A DNA stretch of 64,000 nt from Actinomadura sp. J1-007 (GCF_009793335.1 NZ_WING01000001.1:2294001-2358000), one strand, 5' to 3'; shown: positions 8,358-17,549, counted from the first letter of the stretch. The notes: generated by a model not told the origin, from the letters alone. A program made the numbers and translations.

Positions 8358-9580
8358 ATGACCGCTGACCGCCCGATCCCGCCGGGCGCCCCCCGCTACT
8401 CCCGCGCCCAGCGCCGCGCCCTCGCCGCGGTCGCCGGGCTCGCCGTCGCCGCGCTGGCGGGCGGCGCGTTCACGCTGACCTACGACGTGCTCCGCGACCT
8501 CGCCGTCGCGGGCCACGCGAGCCGCCGCTGGGCGCCGGTCTACCCGGCCATGGCCGACCTGCTCACCGCGATGACGATCCTGTCGCTCGTGGTCACCCGG
8601 CAGGCCCGCTGGTGGACGCGGACGCTCCGGTGGGTCCTGCTGCTGGTCCTGGTGGCCGGGGTCGCGGCGATCAGCGTGCAGCGTTCGGTCAAGGGGTACG
8701 GCGCGCTGCCGGACGACCCTCTCGACGCGGGTGTGGCCGTCGCCCCGCACGTCCTGCTGGTCATCGCGGTCTGGCTGTGGCTGACGATGTTCAAGCAGCT
8801 CCGCACCGCCCGGCACGAGACCCCGCCCGAGCCGGCCGAGGCGCCCGAGGCCCGCGACACCGCGGGACGCCTGGGCGCGGGACGGCCGAAGGCCCCCGAA
8901 CCCCTCTGGCGGCAGCAGCAGCGCGGGCACGTCAAGAAGATCGAGGCCCTGCCCGCGGCCCGTTCCGCCCCGGCCCTCCCCACCCCCGACGCCGAGCCCG
9001 AGCCGGACCGTACGGAGGACGGGCACGGCACCGGGGACGCGGACGCGCGGGAGGTCACGGCGCCCATGACGACCCGTCCCGACCTCGTCATGCCGCCGAA
9101 GCCCCGCACGCCGGGCCGGAACGGCGACGGCCCCGATGAGGACGCCGCCCTGGAGACGACGGCCACCACCGACCTCGACCCCCTCCCCGACCCCCTCCCC
9201 GACCCGCTCCCCGAACGACCCGCGAACGCGGCGGAAGCGGCCGACGAGCCGGTCTCGACCCCGGCCCCGGGCCCGGCCCCGGCGGACGGCGAGGGGATCG
9301 ACGGCGTCGCGGACGAGGGCGACGAGCTGGACCTCCCCCGGCCGACCGGGCGGAGGACCCCGACGCCGGGGACGACGACGAGCGCGAGGGCCGGGGACGG
9401 CACCGGCTGCGCGGCCCGTCCGGCGACACCGAGCCGGACTTCCCCGTCCCGGCCCCGGCCCCGGTGCCGGACGGCGAGGCGGGCGACGCGGGGAACGCCC
9501 GCCCCGGCGGCCTCTCGATCTGGGACTGGAACCCGCCGTCCGGCTCGTTCCGTAGCTCCCCCACACCGCCCGCCGAGTAG
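8358..9580 (+). CDS. DUF2637 membrane protein, apparent frameshift near 9344
   Basis: The N-terminal 150 residues hold four predicted transmembrane helices in the pattern of DUF2637 (SpdB/TraK-related proteins of actinomycetes): AAVAGLAVAALAGGAFTLTY, a second near MADLLTAMTILSLVVT, WVLLLVLVAGVAAISV and HVLLVIAVWLWLTMF. A long acidic, Pro-rich cytoplasmic tail follows. At about 9344 the frame loses its acidic bias and turns Arg/Thr-rich. One frame over, the tail goes on as PDRAEDPDAGDDDE and ends in SIWDWNPPSGSFR before TAG at 9578-9580. Adding one G after 9344 joins them. Without it the frame runs to 9608. About 290 bases upstream (8070-8357) hold no gene; a -10-like TAATCT lies at 8311-8316. 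Confidence 0.62.
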
Positions 9581-9642
9581 CCCCGCGGATCTCCGGCGAT
9601 CGGGCTGATCGGAACGGGCGTCGCCGGGGAACATATGACCTC

Positions 9643-10890
9643 ATGACCACCACTGCGCAGGCCGGGGGAAGCTGGGTCGAGGGCTCGGACGCGAGCGGCT
9701 TCGGCATCGAGAACCTTCCGTACGGCGTGTTCTCCAGGCCGGGCGAGCTTCCCCGCGTGGGCGTGGCGATCGGCGCGTACGTGCTCGATCTCGCCGGGCT
9801 CGCCTCGGCGGGGCTGATCGACGACCGGCGCTGGTTCGCGTCCGGGTCCCTCAACGCGTTCATGGTGGCCGGGCGCGCCGCCTGGGACGCCTGCCGGGCG
9901 CGGCTCACCGTGCTGCTCGCGGACGGTGCCGACGCCGAGCTGAGGGAGCGGACGCGCGCGCACCTCGTCCCGCTGGGCGAGGCCGAGCTGCTGCGCCCGT
10001 TCGAGGTCGCCGACTACGTCGACTTCTACTCCTCCGAGCACCACGCCACGAACGTCGGCAGGATGTTCCGGCCGGGCGGGCAGGCGCTCCAGCCGAACTG
10101 GAAGCGGCTGCCGGTCGCCTACCACGGGCGCGCGGGCACCGTGTACCCGTCCGGGACGCCGATCGTCCGGCCGTGCGGGCAGCGCAGGCCGTCCGAGCCG
10201 GGTGGCGAGCCCACGTTCGGGCCCTCGCTCAGGCTGGACGGGGAGGTGGAGGTCGGCTTCGTCGCGGGCGTGCCGTCCGCGCCGGGACGCGGCGTGCCGA
10301 CCGGCGCGTTCCGCGACCACGTCTTCGGGTTCGTGCTGGTGAACGACTGGAGCGCGCGCGACCTCCAGACGTGGGAGGCGCAGCCGCTCGGACCGTTCCT
10401 CGCCAAGTCGTTCGCGACGTCGATCTCGCCGTGGGTGGTGCCGGTCGCCGCGCTGGAGGCCGCCAGGACCGCGCCGCCGCGGCAGGACCCCGAGCCGATG
10501 CCGTACCTGCGCTGCGACGAGCCGTGGGGCCTGGACCTGACGCTGGAGCTGCTGATCAACGGGCAGGTCGCGAGCCGCCCGCCGTTCGCCTCGATGTACT
10601 GGACCTCGCCGCAGCAGCTCGCGCACGCCACGGTGAACGGCGCGCCGCTGCGCACCGGCGACCTGTTCGCGTCGGGCACCGTCTCGGGCCCGGAGCGCGG
10701 CCAGCGCGGCTGCCTGCTCGAACTGTCGTGGAACGGCGAGGAGCCCGTCGTGCTGCCGGACGGCGCGAAGCGGCTGTTCCTGGAGGACGGCGACACGGTC
10801 ACGATCCGAGCGACCGCCCCCGGCACCGCCGGCGGAACGATCAGCCTCGGCGAGGTCACCGGCACCATCCACCCCGCCCAACACCCCTGA
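9643..10890 (+). CDS. fahA: Fumarylacetoacetase
   Basis: 415 residues, the usual length. Hydrolyses fumarylacetoacetate to fumarate and acetoacetate, the last step of tyrosine breakdown. The N-terminal domain begins SDASGFGIENLPYGVF. Family motifs follow in order: DFYSSEHHATNVGRMFRPGG, VAYHGRAGTVYPSGTPI, the metal-ligand segment DGEVEVGFVAG, then LVNDWSARDLQTWEAQPLGP and FLAKSFATSISPW. It stands alone, without hmgA, hpd or maiA, and is part of the block that interrupts cysS-ispF synteny. No transcription partner is evident. Confidence 0.93.
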   Translation: MTTTAQAGGSWVEGSDASGFGIENLPYGVFSRPGELPRVGVAIGAYVLDLAGLASAGLIDDRRWFASGSLNAFMVAGRAAWDACRARLTVLLADGADAELRERTRAHLVPLGEAELLRPFEVADYVDFYSSEHHATNVGRMFRPGGQALQPNWKRLPVAYHGRAGTVYPSGTPIVRPCGQRRPSEPGGEPTFGPSLRLDGEVEVGFVAGVPSAPGRGVPTGAFRDHVFGFVLVNDWSARDLQTWEAQPLGPFLAKSFATSISPWVVPVAALEAARTAPPRQDPEPMPYLRCDEPWGLDLTLELLINGQVASRPPFASMYWTSPQQLAHATVNGAPLRTGDLFASGTVSGPERGQRGCLLELSWNGEEPVVLPDGAKRLFLEDGDTVTIRATAPGTAGGTISLGEVTGTIHPAQHP

Positions 10891-10946
10891 CCCCACCCGG
10901 CCGGGCGCGCCCAGACGATGCACCGGACGCTTGGGGCGGGCCGAAG

Positions 10947-11055
10947 ACGGGAGGCCGGAACCTTCGCGCGCGCCCAGGCGGCTGCCGAAGGCGAGAGGGC
11001 CGGTGCTCCAGGGAAGTGAAGGCGGGAGGCCGAGACCTTCGCCCATGCCCAGGCG
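10947..11055. repeat. Pair of 34-bp imperfect direct repeats after fahA
   Basis: Copies at 10947-10980 and 11022-11055 match at 28 of 34 positions (shared core CGGGAGGCCG then ACCTTCGC and GCCCAGGCG). They occupy most of the gap 10891-11099 between fahA and the end of ispF. No gene is visible there. Confidence 0.5.
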
Positions 11056-11099
11056 TGCGCTGGAGGCTGGAGGCTAGGCGGCGGGGGTCTGGGCCGCGG

Positions 11100-11591
11100 T
11101 CAGGTGGGTGGGAGGACCAGGGCGTTGGCGATGGCGGCCAGGCCCTCGCCGCGGCCGGTCAGGCCGAGGCCGTCGGTGGTCGTGGCGGAGACGCTGACGG
11201 GCGCGCCGCCGAGGGCCTCGCTGAGGACCTTCTCGGCCTCCGCGCGGCGCTTGCCGATCTTGGGACGGTTGCCGATCACCTGGACGGCCACGTTCCCGAT
11301 GGTGAAGCCCGCCGCGCCGACCAGCCGGGCGACCTCGGCGAGCAGCGCGACGCCGGACGCGCCGGACCAGCGCGGGTCGGCGGTGCCGAAGACCGCGCCG
11401 ACGTCGCCGAGCCCGCAGGCCGACAGCAGCGCGTCGCAGGCCGCGTGGGCGGCCACGTCGCCGTCGCTGTGGCCGGCGAGGCCGGTGCCCTCGCCGGGCC
11501 ATTCGAGCCCGGCGACCCAGAGCGGCCGGTCGTGCGAAGCGAACGGGTGGACGTCGGTGCCGACGCCCACCCGTGGAATCCGTTCGCTCAA
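11100..11591 (-). CDS. ispF: 2-C-methyl-D-erythritol 2,4-cyclodiphosphate synthase
   Basis: 163 residues from TTG at 11591-11589. It makes MEcPP from CDP-ME-2-phosphate in the MEP isoprenoid pathway. Metal ligands are in GVGTDVHPF (Asp, His) and the His of [16 protein letters not shown]; the signature [19 protein letters not shown] closes the protein. The TTG start gives the same N-terminal length as M. tuberculosis IspF (MNQLPRVGLGTDVHP). Only one base separates it from the carD stop. The ispD gene that lies between carD and ispF in Mycobacterium and Streptomyces is absent here. Confidence 0.92.
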   Translation of the reverse strand: MSERIPRVGVGTDVHPFASHDRPLWVAGLEWPGEGTGLAGHSDGDVAAHAACDALLSACGLGDVGAVFGTADPRWSGASGVALLAEVARLVGAAGFTIGNVAVQVIGNRPKIGKRRAEAEKVLSEALGGAPVSVSATTTDGLGLTGRGEGLAAIANALVLPPT

Positions 11592-11592
11592 C

Positions 11593-12075
11593 TCAGGTGG
11601 CCAGGACCTCGTCGAGGAGGGCCTCGGCCTTGTCCTCGTTGGTCTTCTCGGCCAGCGCGAGCTCGCTGACCAGGATCTGCCGCGCCTTCGCCAGCATCCG
11701 CTTCTCGCCCGCGGACAGCCCGCGCTCCTTGTCGCGGCGCCAGAGGTCGCGGACGACCTCGGCGACCTTGTTGACGTCGCCGGAGGCGAGCTTCTCAAGG
11801 TTGGCCTTGTAACGGCGCGACCAGTTGGTGGGCTCTTCGGTGTAGGGCGCGCGCAGCACCTCGAACACCTTCTCCAGACCTTCCTGGCCGACGACGTCAC
11901 GGACGCCCACGTCCTCGACGTTCTCGACCGGGACCTGCACTGTCAGGTCGCCCTTGTCGACCTTCAAGACCAGATAGGTCTTTTCCTCACCCTTGATGGT
12001 GCGAGTCTCGATGGCCTCGATCCGAGCAGCCCCATGGTGGGGGTAGACGACGGTGTCGCCGACCTGGAAAGTCAT
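11593..12075 (-). CDS. carD: CarD family transcription factor
   Basis: 160 residues. Binds the RNA polymerase beta subunit and stabilises the open complex, especially at rRNA promoters with weak -10 regions. The N-terminal RNAP-interaction domain begins [20 protein letters not shown]; the C-terminal DNA-binding helical domain includes [15 protein letters not shown] and a conserved Trp in [15 protein letters not shown]. The ATG at 12075 has AGGGG at SD distance; a longer upstream frame is not supported. It is co-directional with ispF, and an LpqE-like lipoprotein gene lies divergent nearby, as in mycobacteria. Confidence 0.95.
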   Translation of the reverse strand: MTFQVGDTVVYPHHGAARIEAIETRTIKGEEKTYLVLKVDKGDLTVQVPVENVEDVGVRDVVGQEGLEKVFEVLRAPYTEEPTNWSRRYKANLEKLASGDVNKVAEVVRDLWRRDKERGLSAGEKRMLAKARQILVSELALAEKTNEDKAEALLDEVLAT

Positions 12076-12102
12076 GTGACAAGTACCCCTTCCGCTAGAA
12101 CC

Positions 12103-12111
12103 AGGGTAGCA
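12103..12111 (-). promoter_or_regulatory. Candidate extended -10 promoter of carD
   Basis: On the minus strand TGC-TACCCT (12111-12103) forms an extended -10, with no good -35 at 17-18 bases. The implied start near 12096 leaves a leader of about 20 bases carrying the AGGGG site. The rest of the gap 12112-12408 holds no gene; it has a CCCC-TAATT-GGGG hairpin at about 12161-12173 and TTGACA at 12178-12183 on the plus strand without a clear -10. Confidence 0.4.
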
Positions 12112-12408
12112 CGGAACCGGCGGTGGCCGCACCGACCTTCAGGACATATGCGCAGGTCAACCCCCTAATTGGGGTCTTGACAAAGCCCTTTAATGGTGCA
12201 TCCGGCCCTTGTTCCCCGTCCACCCGGGGCGGTCGCGCCCCCGTGGACGGATCGGTTCCGCTGTTACGACGGTCCGCCGCTCCGGTCGCCCGGAAGCGGC
12301 TCATACTGGAGGTGAACATGCCGGGCCGGGCGGGTACGAAGCGCCCGGAAGGGTCCGAACAGGGGCACGGCGGCGGACCCGGCGGTTTCGAGGATACGGA
12401 GGTGCCGC

Positions 12409-13170
12409 GTGAGGCCGGACGGCGACCCCGAGCCCGACGACTACGGGCTCCCCCGGGTCGACGTCGTGGTGCCCGACGACGCCCGCGAACTCGACCGCGA
12501 CATCGTCGCCTACCACCGCGAGCGGCGCCAGGAGCGGCGGCGCGCGCGCAACCGGCGGCTCGTCCGGCCGTTCACCCGGTTCGGGGTGGCCATCCCGATC
12601 ATCGCGGGCGCGCTGCTCATCGCCCTGGTCAGCGGGGCGCTGATGACCGCGTTCGGGCCCCGTCCCACGCCGCGTCCGACCGCCCGGATGCTGGCCCCGA
12701 GCGCGTCGGCGAGCCCGGGGAGGCTGCACGGACTGCTGCCCGAGGGGTACGTCAGCGTCGTCGGCCGCGAAGCCGTCCGGACCAGGCTCCAGGACCTGCG
12801 CCCCGGGGTGATCGCGATCCTGCCGCCCGGGTACCGCTGCGAGCCGATGGTGGCCGAGCTGGCGGGCAGGGCGCAGGAGTTCAAGCTCAACTTCTGGCTC
12901 GTCGCCGACCCGCGCCCCGCCGCCGGCCGCAAGGGCATGTCGATCAAGGACCTGCGCGCGTGCGCGGGCACCGCGCACCGGGGGACGGCGCAGATCATCG
13001 AGGACGGGGACGGCATCCTCGCCCGCGCGTACGCGCCCGCCCCGGGGACGCCCGGCACGGGGGCGACGGCCGTGTTCGTCCAGCTCGACGGGATCGTCCC
13101 GCACGCCGAGCCCTTCGCGCGGCTCGGCGGCGAGCTGACCGAGATGGTCCAGGCGCTCGAAACGAGCTGA
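12409..13170 (+). CDS. Conserved single-pass membrane protein of unknown function
   Basis: 253 residues from GTG at 12409 with GGAGGTG just upstream. An acidic then Arg-rich cytoplasmic segment (ERRQERRRARNRR, about 42-54) leads to one transmembrane helix (FGVAIPIIAGALLIALVSGA, about 62-82), a Pro-rich linker and an extracytoplasmic domain of about 150 residues. That domain has two Cys (GYRCEPMVAELAGRAQEF and LRACAGT) and the pattern LNFWLVADP, somewhat like a redoxin strand order, but no CxxC. It lies between carD and the LpqE-like gene. Confidence 0.65.
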   Translation: MRPDGDPEPDDYGLPRVDVVVPDDARELDRDIVAYHRERRQERRRARNRRLVRPFTRFGVAIPIIAGALLIALVSGALMTAFGPRPTPRPTARMLAPSASASPGRLHGLLPEGYVSVVGREAVRTRLQDLRPGVIAILPPGYRCEPMVAELAGRAQEFKLNFWLVADPRPAAGRKGMSIKDLRACAGTAHRGTAQIIEDGDGILARAYAPAPGTPGTGATAVFVQLDGIVPHAEPFARLGGELTEMVQALETS

Positions 13171-13407
13171 GGCGTGCCGCGGCGGGCTTCGGCGCGGCGG
13201 GCTTCGGCGCGGCGTCCGCGCCGTTCCGCCCGCAACACGCTCAGGCCACCCCCGAATCGGGGCTCCCGGCCCTACCTCGCTACGCTGCCCCTGGCGTTTC
13301 TCACGCCGGCCGAACGGACGTCCAGGCCCCTTGAACGCCCGCTCGGCAGCATCTTCAGCAACTTTCGTACCTTCAACCTTTCGAGCCCTCGCGAGGAGAT
13401 CGACGCC

Positions 13408-14403
13408 GTGATCCGTAACAGCCGTCGAATGGTCACACTCGCCATCGCGGGTGCCGTCGCCATCGCGCCGGTGATCTCCGGCTGCGGCGCCGGCAGCGAG
13501 CCCCAGACCGCCGCCCCGACGCAGCTCACCGAGGGCGTCAACGTCACCATCCCCAAGGACCACCCGGGGAAGGCGCAGATCGACGTCCGCAACATGTTCC
13601 TGCTCGGCCCGCGTCCCGAGATGACGTTCGGCCAGGGCAGCTCCGTGCCGCTCTACGCCACGATCGTCAACCAGGTCAAGGACCGCCCGGACCGGCTCGT
13701 GGGCGTCAGCTCCGCCGACTTCGCCCAGGTGAAGATCACCGGTGGCGCGGTGGCGCTGCCGGCCGCCAAGCAGACCGGGCTCGGCAGCGCGGTCCGGCTG
13801 ATGGGCCAGGCCGCCCCGACGCCGCCCGCCACCGGCAAGCCGTCCAACGGCAAGACGCCCAAGCCGGGGGCCAAGCCGTCCGGCGGGGCCGCGGGCGGGA
13901 CGACTCCGAGCCCGGGCTCCACGCCGACCGCCGGGGCCACCACGCCGCCGCCCGCCGCGCCCTCCGCGGGCGCCACCGGGTCGGACGCCGAGGGACCGGG
14001 CGCGAGCGCGACGCCGTCCGCCGGGGTCACCGAGGCGACCGGCGCGCCCGCCGCGCCGCCGGCCCCGGACGGCAAGGCGCCGCTCGTGGTGCTGACCGGG
14101 CTCACCAAGCCGCTGCTCGGCGGCGAGACGGTGCGGCTGCGGCTCCAGTTCGAGAAGGCCGGGAGCGTCGACGTGTCGGTGCCGGTCATCCCGCAGCAGG
14201 GCGAGTTCGCCTCGTACGCCGCGGTGTCGGCCGGCGCGCCCGCGCCGGGCGCGACCGCCGCGCCGACCGCCGGGGAGACCGCGCCGGCGCCCGAGGGCGG
14301 CACGCACGGCTCCGGCCAGCCGAGCGCTCCGGCCACCCCTGAGGGCACGCCGCCCACCGGTGGCGCCGGCGAGACCCCCGAGGCGGGGGCGACCGGCCAC
14401 TGA
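13408..14403 (+). CDS. LpqE-like lipoprotein with Pro/Ala/Thr-rich insert
   Basis: 331 residues from GTG at 13408 (GAGGAG seven bases upstream). A type II signal peptide with lipobox VISGC gives an acylated Cys at about residue 27. The first folded part (NVTIPKDHPGKAQIDVRNMF, then SSVPLYATIVN) and the second (APLVVLTGLTKPLLGGE, then VRLRLQFEKAGSVDVSVPV) resemble the two halves of a PCu(A)C/LpqE beta-sandwich. They are separated by about 100 residues of low-complexity Pro/Ala/Gly/Thr, and a similar tail ends the protein. Its place next to carD matches LpqE of M. tuberculosis. The upstream gap 13171-13407 has two copies of GGCGGGCTTCGGCGC and a -10-like TACGCT at 13281-13286. Confidence 0.7.
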   Translation: MIRNSRRMVTLAIAGAVAIAPVISGCGAGSEPQTAAPTQLTEGVNVTIPKDHPGKAQIDVRNMFLLGPRPEMTFGQGSSVPLYATIVNQVKDRPDRLVGVSSADFAQVKITGGAVALPAAKQTGLGSAVRLMGQAAPTPPATGKPSNGKTPKPGAKPSGGAAGGTTPSPGSTPTAGATTPPPAAPSAGATGSDAEGPGASATPSAGVTEATGAPAAPPAPDGKAPLVVLTGLTKPLLGGETVRLRLQFEKAGSVDVSVPVIPQQGEFASYAAVSAGAPAPGATAAPTAGETAPAPEGGTHGSGQPSAPATPEGTPPTGGAGETPEAGATGH

Positions 14404-14438
14404 TCGGCCCGTCGCGCCCTCGCGCGGCGACGGACGGC

Positions 14439-14485
14439 ACAAGGAACGGCCCGTACGGCTTCGCGCCGTACGGGCCGTTCCTTGT
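14439..14485. terminator. Bidirectional terminator between the lipoprotein gene and regX3
   Basis: A perfect 21-bp stem (left arm 14439-14459, right arm 14465-14485, loop TTCGC) lies between two converging genes, 36 bases after the lipoprotein stop and 44 bases beyond the regX3 stop. Confidence 0.85.
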
Positions 14486-14529
14486 TCCCGTGGGGGTGTC
14501 CTTGGGGGGCGGGGGGGCGCCCGGCCGTT

Positions 14530-15210
14530 CTACGGCTCGAACTTGTAGCCGAGGCCCCGCACGGTGACGATGTAGCGCGGCGTGGACGGGGTGGACTCGA
14601 TCTTCGCGCGGAGCCGCTTGATGTGGACGTCGAGGGTCTTGGTGTCGCCGACGTAGTCGGCGCCCCAGACGCGGTCGATGAGCTGCATCCGGGTGAGGAC
14701 GCGGCCGGCGTTGCGCAGCAGCACCTCCAGCAGCTCGAACTCCTTCAGCGGGAGCTGGACGGACTCGCCGCCCACGCTGACCACGTGCCGTTCGACGTCC
14801 ATCCTGACCGGGCCGGCCTCCAGCGTCGCGGGGGCCAGCTCCTCGACCTCGCCCTGGCGCCGCAGCACGGCGCGCATCCGGGCGATGAGCTCGCGGGTGG
14901 AGAACGGCTTGGTGACGTAGTCGTCGGCGCCGAGCTCCAGCCCGACGACCTTGTCGACCTCGCTGTCCTTGGCGGTCAGCATGATCACGGGGACGTTGGA
15001 CTTGGCGCGCAGCTCCCTGCACACCTCGGTGCCGGGGAGCCCGGGGAGCATCAGGTCGAGGAGCACGAGGTCGGCACCGTTGCGCTCGAAGATGTCCAGC
15101 GCGTCGGGCCCGGTGGCCGCCACAGCGACCTCGAAGCCCTCCTTGCGCAGGTTGTACGACAGTGCGTCGCTGAACGACTCCTCGTCTTCAACGACGAGCA
15201 CGCGGGTCAC
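14530..15210 (-). CDS. regX3: Phosphate-responsive response regulator (RegX3/PhoP type, OmpR family)
   Basis: 226 residues from GTG at 15210 (SD GGAGG). The receiver domain starts VTRVLVVEDEESFSDAL, with the phospho-acceptor Asp in ADLVLLDLMLPGLPG and the conserved Lys in YVTKPFSTREL. The winged-helix domain ends RAKIESTPSTPRYIVTVRGL. The start overlaps the senX3 stop as GTGA, so the pair is coupled. In Streptomyces this gene is called phoP; it binds PHO boxes, one of which lies beyond senX3 at 16634-16677. Confidence 0.93.
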   Translation of the reverse strand: MTRVLVVEDEESFSDALSYNLRKEGFEVAVAATGPDALDIFERNGADLVLLDLMLPGLPGTEVCRELRAKSNVPVIMLTAKDSEVDKVVGLELGADDYVTKPFSTRELIARMRAVLRRQGEVEELAPATLEAGPVRMDVERHVVSVGGESVQLPLKEFELLEVLLRNAGRVLTRMQLIDRVWGADYVGDTKTLDVHIKRLRAKIESTPSTPRYIVTVRGLGYKFEP

Positions 15211-16571
15211 GGTGTTGCCTCCCGGGCGGTTGTGCTCTGGATCCCATCGGCGGGGCGGCGCCGGCCCCTCTGCGTGTTCATGGCGCCGTCCTTCAGGGGT
15301 TCGGTGGGGTCGGCCGCGCCGGTCCGGCCGGACCGGCCGCCGTCCTCCGGCGCGCCGGGGGCGGGGCCGGGGACGGGGTCCGCGGGTTCCGGGGCGGGCT
15401 CGGCGGCCCGCGGATGCCGGCCGTCGAGGCGGGACGCGGCGAGCAGCGGGAGCCGGATCGTGAACGTCGAGCCGGAGCCCTCCTTGCTCCACACCGTGAC
15501 CTCGCCGCCGTGCTTGGTGGTGACGTGCTTGACGATGGCGAGGCCGAGGCCGGTGCCGCCGGTCTGCCGGGAGCGGGCCGGGTCCACGCGGTAGAACCGC
15601 TCGAAGATCCGTTCCACCTCCCCGTCGGGGATGCCGATGCCCTGGTCGGTCACGTTGATCTCGACGTGCCGGTCGTCGCACTGCCGGGTGGCGACGACGA
15701 CGCGGGTGTTCTCGGGACTGTAGGCGACCGCGTTGTCGACCAGGTTGCGCAGCGCGGTGACCAGCAGCTCCTCGTCGCCGCGCACCCGCAGGCCCGCCCG
15801 GCCGCCGGAGGTGAGCTCGATGTTCTTGGACGACGCCTTGATCTGGCAGCGGTCCAGCGCCTCGACCGTGACCTCGTCTAGGGAGACGGGGTGCAGCTCG
15901 GGCAGCGGCTCGTCGCCCTGGATGCGCGACAGCGTCATCAGGTCCTGGACGAGGTTGGTCAGCCGGACCGACTCCATCTGCATCCGGCCCGCGAAGCGCC
16001 GTACGGCCTCGGGGTCGTCGGCGGCGCCCTCCACGGTCTCGGCGAGCAGCGACAGCGCGCCGACCGGCGTCTTCAGCTCGTGGCTGACGTTGGCGACGAA
16101 GTCGCGGCGGATCGCCTCGGTGCGGCGCATCTCGGTCAGGTCCTCGGCGAGCACCAGCACCAGGCCGTGCGTGCCGAGGGGCGCGACGCGCACCGCGAAC
16201 CAGCGGCCGTCGGCGCGGCTGCGGCTGCGGGACGGCCCGACCTGGATCTCGGTCTCGCGGATCTCCCCGTCGCGGCGGACGAGCCGGGCCATCGCGAGCA
16301 GCTCGTCCACGACGAGCCGGTCGCCGGCGACCACGCCGAACGCCCGCGCCGCCGAGCTGGCTCTCAGCACCCGGTCCTCGGCGTCGACCACGACCGCCGA
16401 CGACCTCAGCACCGACAGCACCGAGGCGATCCCCGGCGGCAGCCCGCTCTGGGGCGCCGCCGGCGCCGACATCCGCTGGGCCCGCTCGCTCACGCGCACC
16501 GCCAATCCCGTCGCGAGCCCGATCGCGAGCCCGGCGAGGCCCGTCAGACCCGCGACAATCTCTACCTCCAC
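15207..16571 (-). CDS. senX3: Sensor histidine kinase (SenX3/PhoR type)
   Basis: 454 residues from GTG at 16571. One short N-terminal membrane segment (IVAGLTGLAGLAIGLATGLA) is followed by a PAS-like domain (SSAVVVDAEDRVLRASSAAR), the HisKA domain with phospho-His in FVANVSHELKTPVGALS, and the catalytic domain with N box LRNLVDNAVAYSP, G1 VTDQGIGIPDGE and G2 GGTGLGLAIVKHVT. The C-terminal 70 residues are Pro/Ala-rich and disordered. A -10 hexamer sits seven bases upstream of the GTG, so the message is probably leaderless. It is divergent from phoU across the PHO box. Confidence 0.93.
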   Translation of the reverse strand: MEVEIVAGLTGLAGLAIGLATGLAVRVSERAQRMSAPAAPQSGLPPGIASVLSVLRSSAVVVDAEDRVLRASSAARAFGVVAGDRLVVDELLAMARLVRRDGEIRETEIQVGPSRSRSRADGRWFAVRVAPLGTHGLVLVLAEDLTEMRRTEAIRRDFVANVSHELKTPVGALSLLAETVEGAADDPEAVRRFAGRMQMESVRLTNLVQDLMTLSRIQGDEPLPELHPVSLDEVTVEALDRCQIKASSKNIELTSGGRAGLRVRGDEELLVTALRNLVDNAVAYSPENTRVVVATRQCDDRHVEINVTDQGIGIPDGEVERIFERFYRVDPARSRQTGGTGLGLAIVKHVTTKHGGEVTVWSKEGSGSTFTIRLPLLAASRLDGRHPRAAEPAPEPADPVPGPAPGAPEDGGRSGRTGAADPTEPLKDGAMNTQRGRRRPADGIQSTTAREATP

Positions 16572-16578
16572 ACTTCGG

Positions 16579-16584
16579 ATCGTA
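16579..16584 (-). promoter_or_regulatory. -10 element of senX3-regX3, leaderless start
   Basis: TACGAT on the minus strand ends seven bases before the GTG start codon, the spacing expected if transcription starts at the codon itself. No SD sequence is present in front of this GTG. Confidence 0.5.
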
Positions 16585-16633
16585 AGCGGCGTTCGGGCCG
16601 TTCCCGCACCATGGGGGCACCGCACCTGGTCTC

Positions 16634-16677
16634 GTTCGCCCAAAGTTCACCTTGCCCTACAGGCCAGTTCACGGGGG
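16634..16677. promoter_or_regulatory. PHO box: four 11-bp direct repeat units
   Basis: Four contiguous 11-mers: GTTCGCCCAAA, GTTCACCTTGC, CCTACAGGCCA and GTTCACGGGGG. Units 1, 2 and 4 match the Streptomyces PhoP unit (GTTCACC plus four bases); unit 3 is degenerate, as is usual for one unit of such operators. The site lies between senX3 and phoU and should make both units respond to phosphate starvation through the regulator encoded at 14530-15210. Confidence 0.85.
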
Positions 16678-16801
16678 TGGGGCAGGGTGTGCCGTGGGCC
16701 GGTCCGCCCGGGCGCGGCCCGTTCAGTCCTGCCCCTCGACGCGTGCTCCGGCCTCCGGCCCACGCACCCCTCCCCGCACGATTCGTACCAAGGGACCTCA
16801 A

Positions 16802-17473
16802 TTGCGCGACGCCTACCACGAGGAGCTCGACTCCCTCTCCGACAAGCTCGTCGAGATGACCCGGCTCGTGCGCTCCGCGATGGCGCGCGCGGTGACCGCG
16901 CTGCTGGACGCCGACCTGCGGCTGTCGGAGGAGGTGATCAGCGGCGACGAGCACGTCAACAAGATCGACAACGAGATCGAGGAGACCGTCTTCGATCTGA
17001 TGGCGCGCCAGCAGCCGGTGGCGGGCGACCTGCGCACGCTGATCACCGCGCTGCGGATGAGCGGCGACCTGGAGCGGATGGGCGACCTGGCGGTGCACAT
17101 CGCGAAGACCGCGCGCCGCCGCCACCCCGAGACGGCCGTCCCGCCGGAGCTCCAGGCGACGGTGCTGGAGATGGGCCAGATCGCCGAACGGATGATCGCC
17201 AAGACGGGCAGCGTGATCGCGTCCCAGGACGTGGAGATGGGCCTGGAGCTCGACGCCGACGACGACCAGATGGACCGGCTGCACCGCAAGCTGTTCGACA
17301 TCCTGCTGTCGCCCAAGTGGAAGCACGGCGTCGAGCCGGCCGTGGACATCACCCTCGCCGGGCGCTACTTCGAGCGGTTCGCCGACCACGCGGTGCACGT
17401 CGCGGAGAACGTCGTGTACCTGGTCACCGGGCAGCGCCCCGCGGAGATCACCGACCTCACCGACCTCGCCTGA
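16802..17473 (+). CDS. phoU: Phosphate signalling protein PhoU
   Basis: 223 residues from TTG at 16802 (AAGGGA upstream). The start matches actinomycete PhoU, which begins RDAYHEELDSL. Two tandem three-helix PhoU repeats carry the metal-binding motif: EEVISGDEHVNKIDNEIEE with LRMSGDLERMGDLAVHIAK, then DDDQMDRLHRKLFDI with RYFERFADHAVHVAENV. It links the phosphate transporter to the histidine kinase and dampens Pho activation. A strong hairpin terminator follows. Confidence 0.94.
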   Translation: MRDAYHEELDSLSDKLVEMTRLVRSAMARAVTALLDADLRLSEEVISGDEHVNKIDNEIEETVFDLMARQQPVAGDLRTLITALRMSGDLERMGDLAVHIAKTARRRHPETAVPPELQATVLEMGQIAERMIAKTGSVIASQDVEMGLELDADDDQMDRLHRKLFDILLSPKWKHGVEPAVDITLAGRYFERFADHAVHVAENVVYLVTGQRPAEITDLTDLA

Positions 17474-17503
17474 GAGGCAGCGGACCAACCGTCCCGCCCA
17501 CAA

Positions 17504-17549
17504 GAGAACCCGTCGTGACCGCCCGCTCGGGCGGTCACGACGGGTTCTC
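17504..17549. terminator. phoU terminator
   Basis: A perfect 21-bp stem (17504-17524 with 17529-17549, loop GCTC) 30 bases after the phoU stop. Confidence 0.85.
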
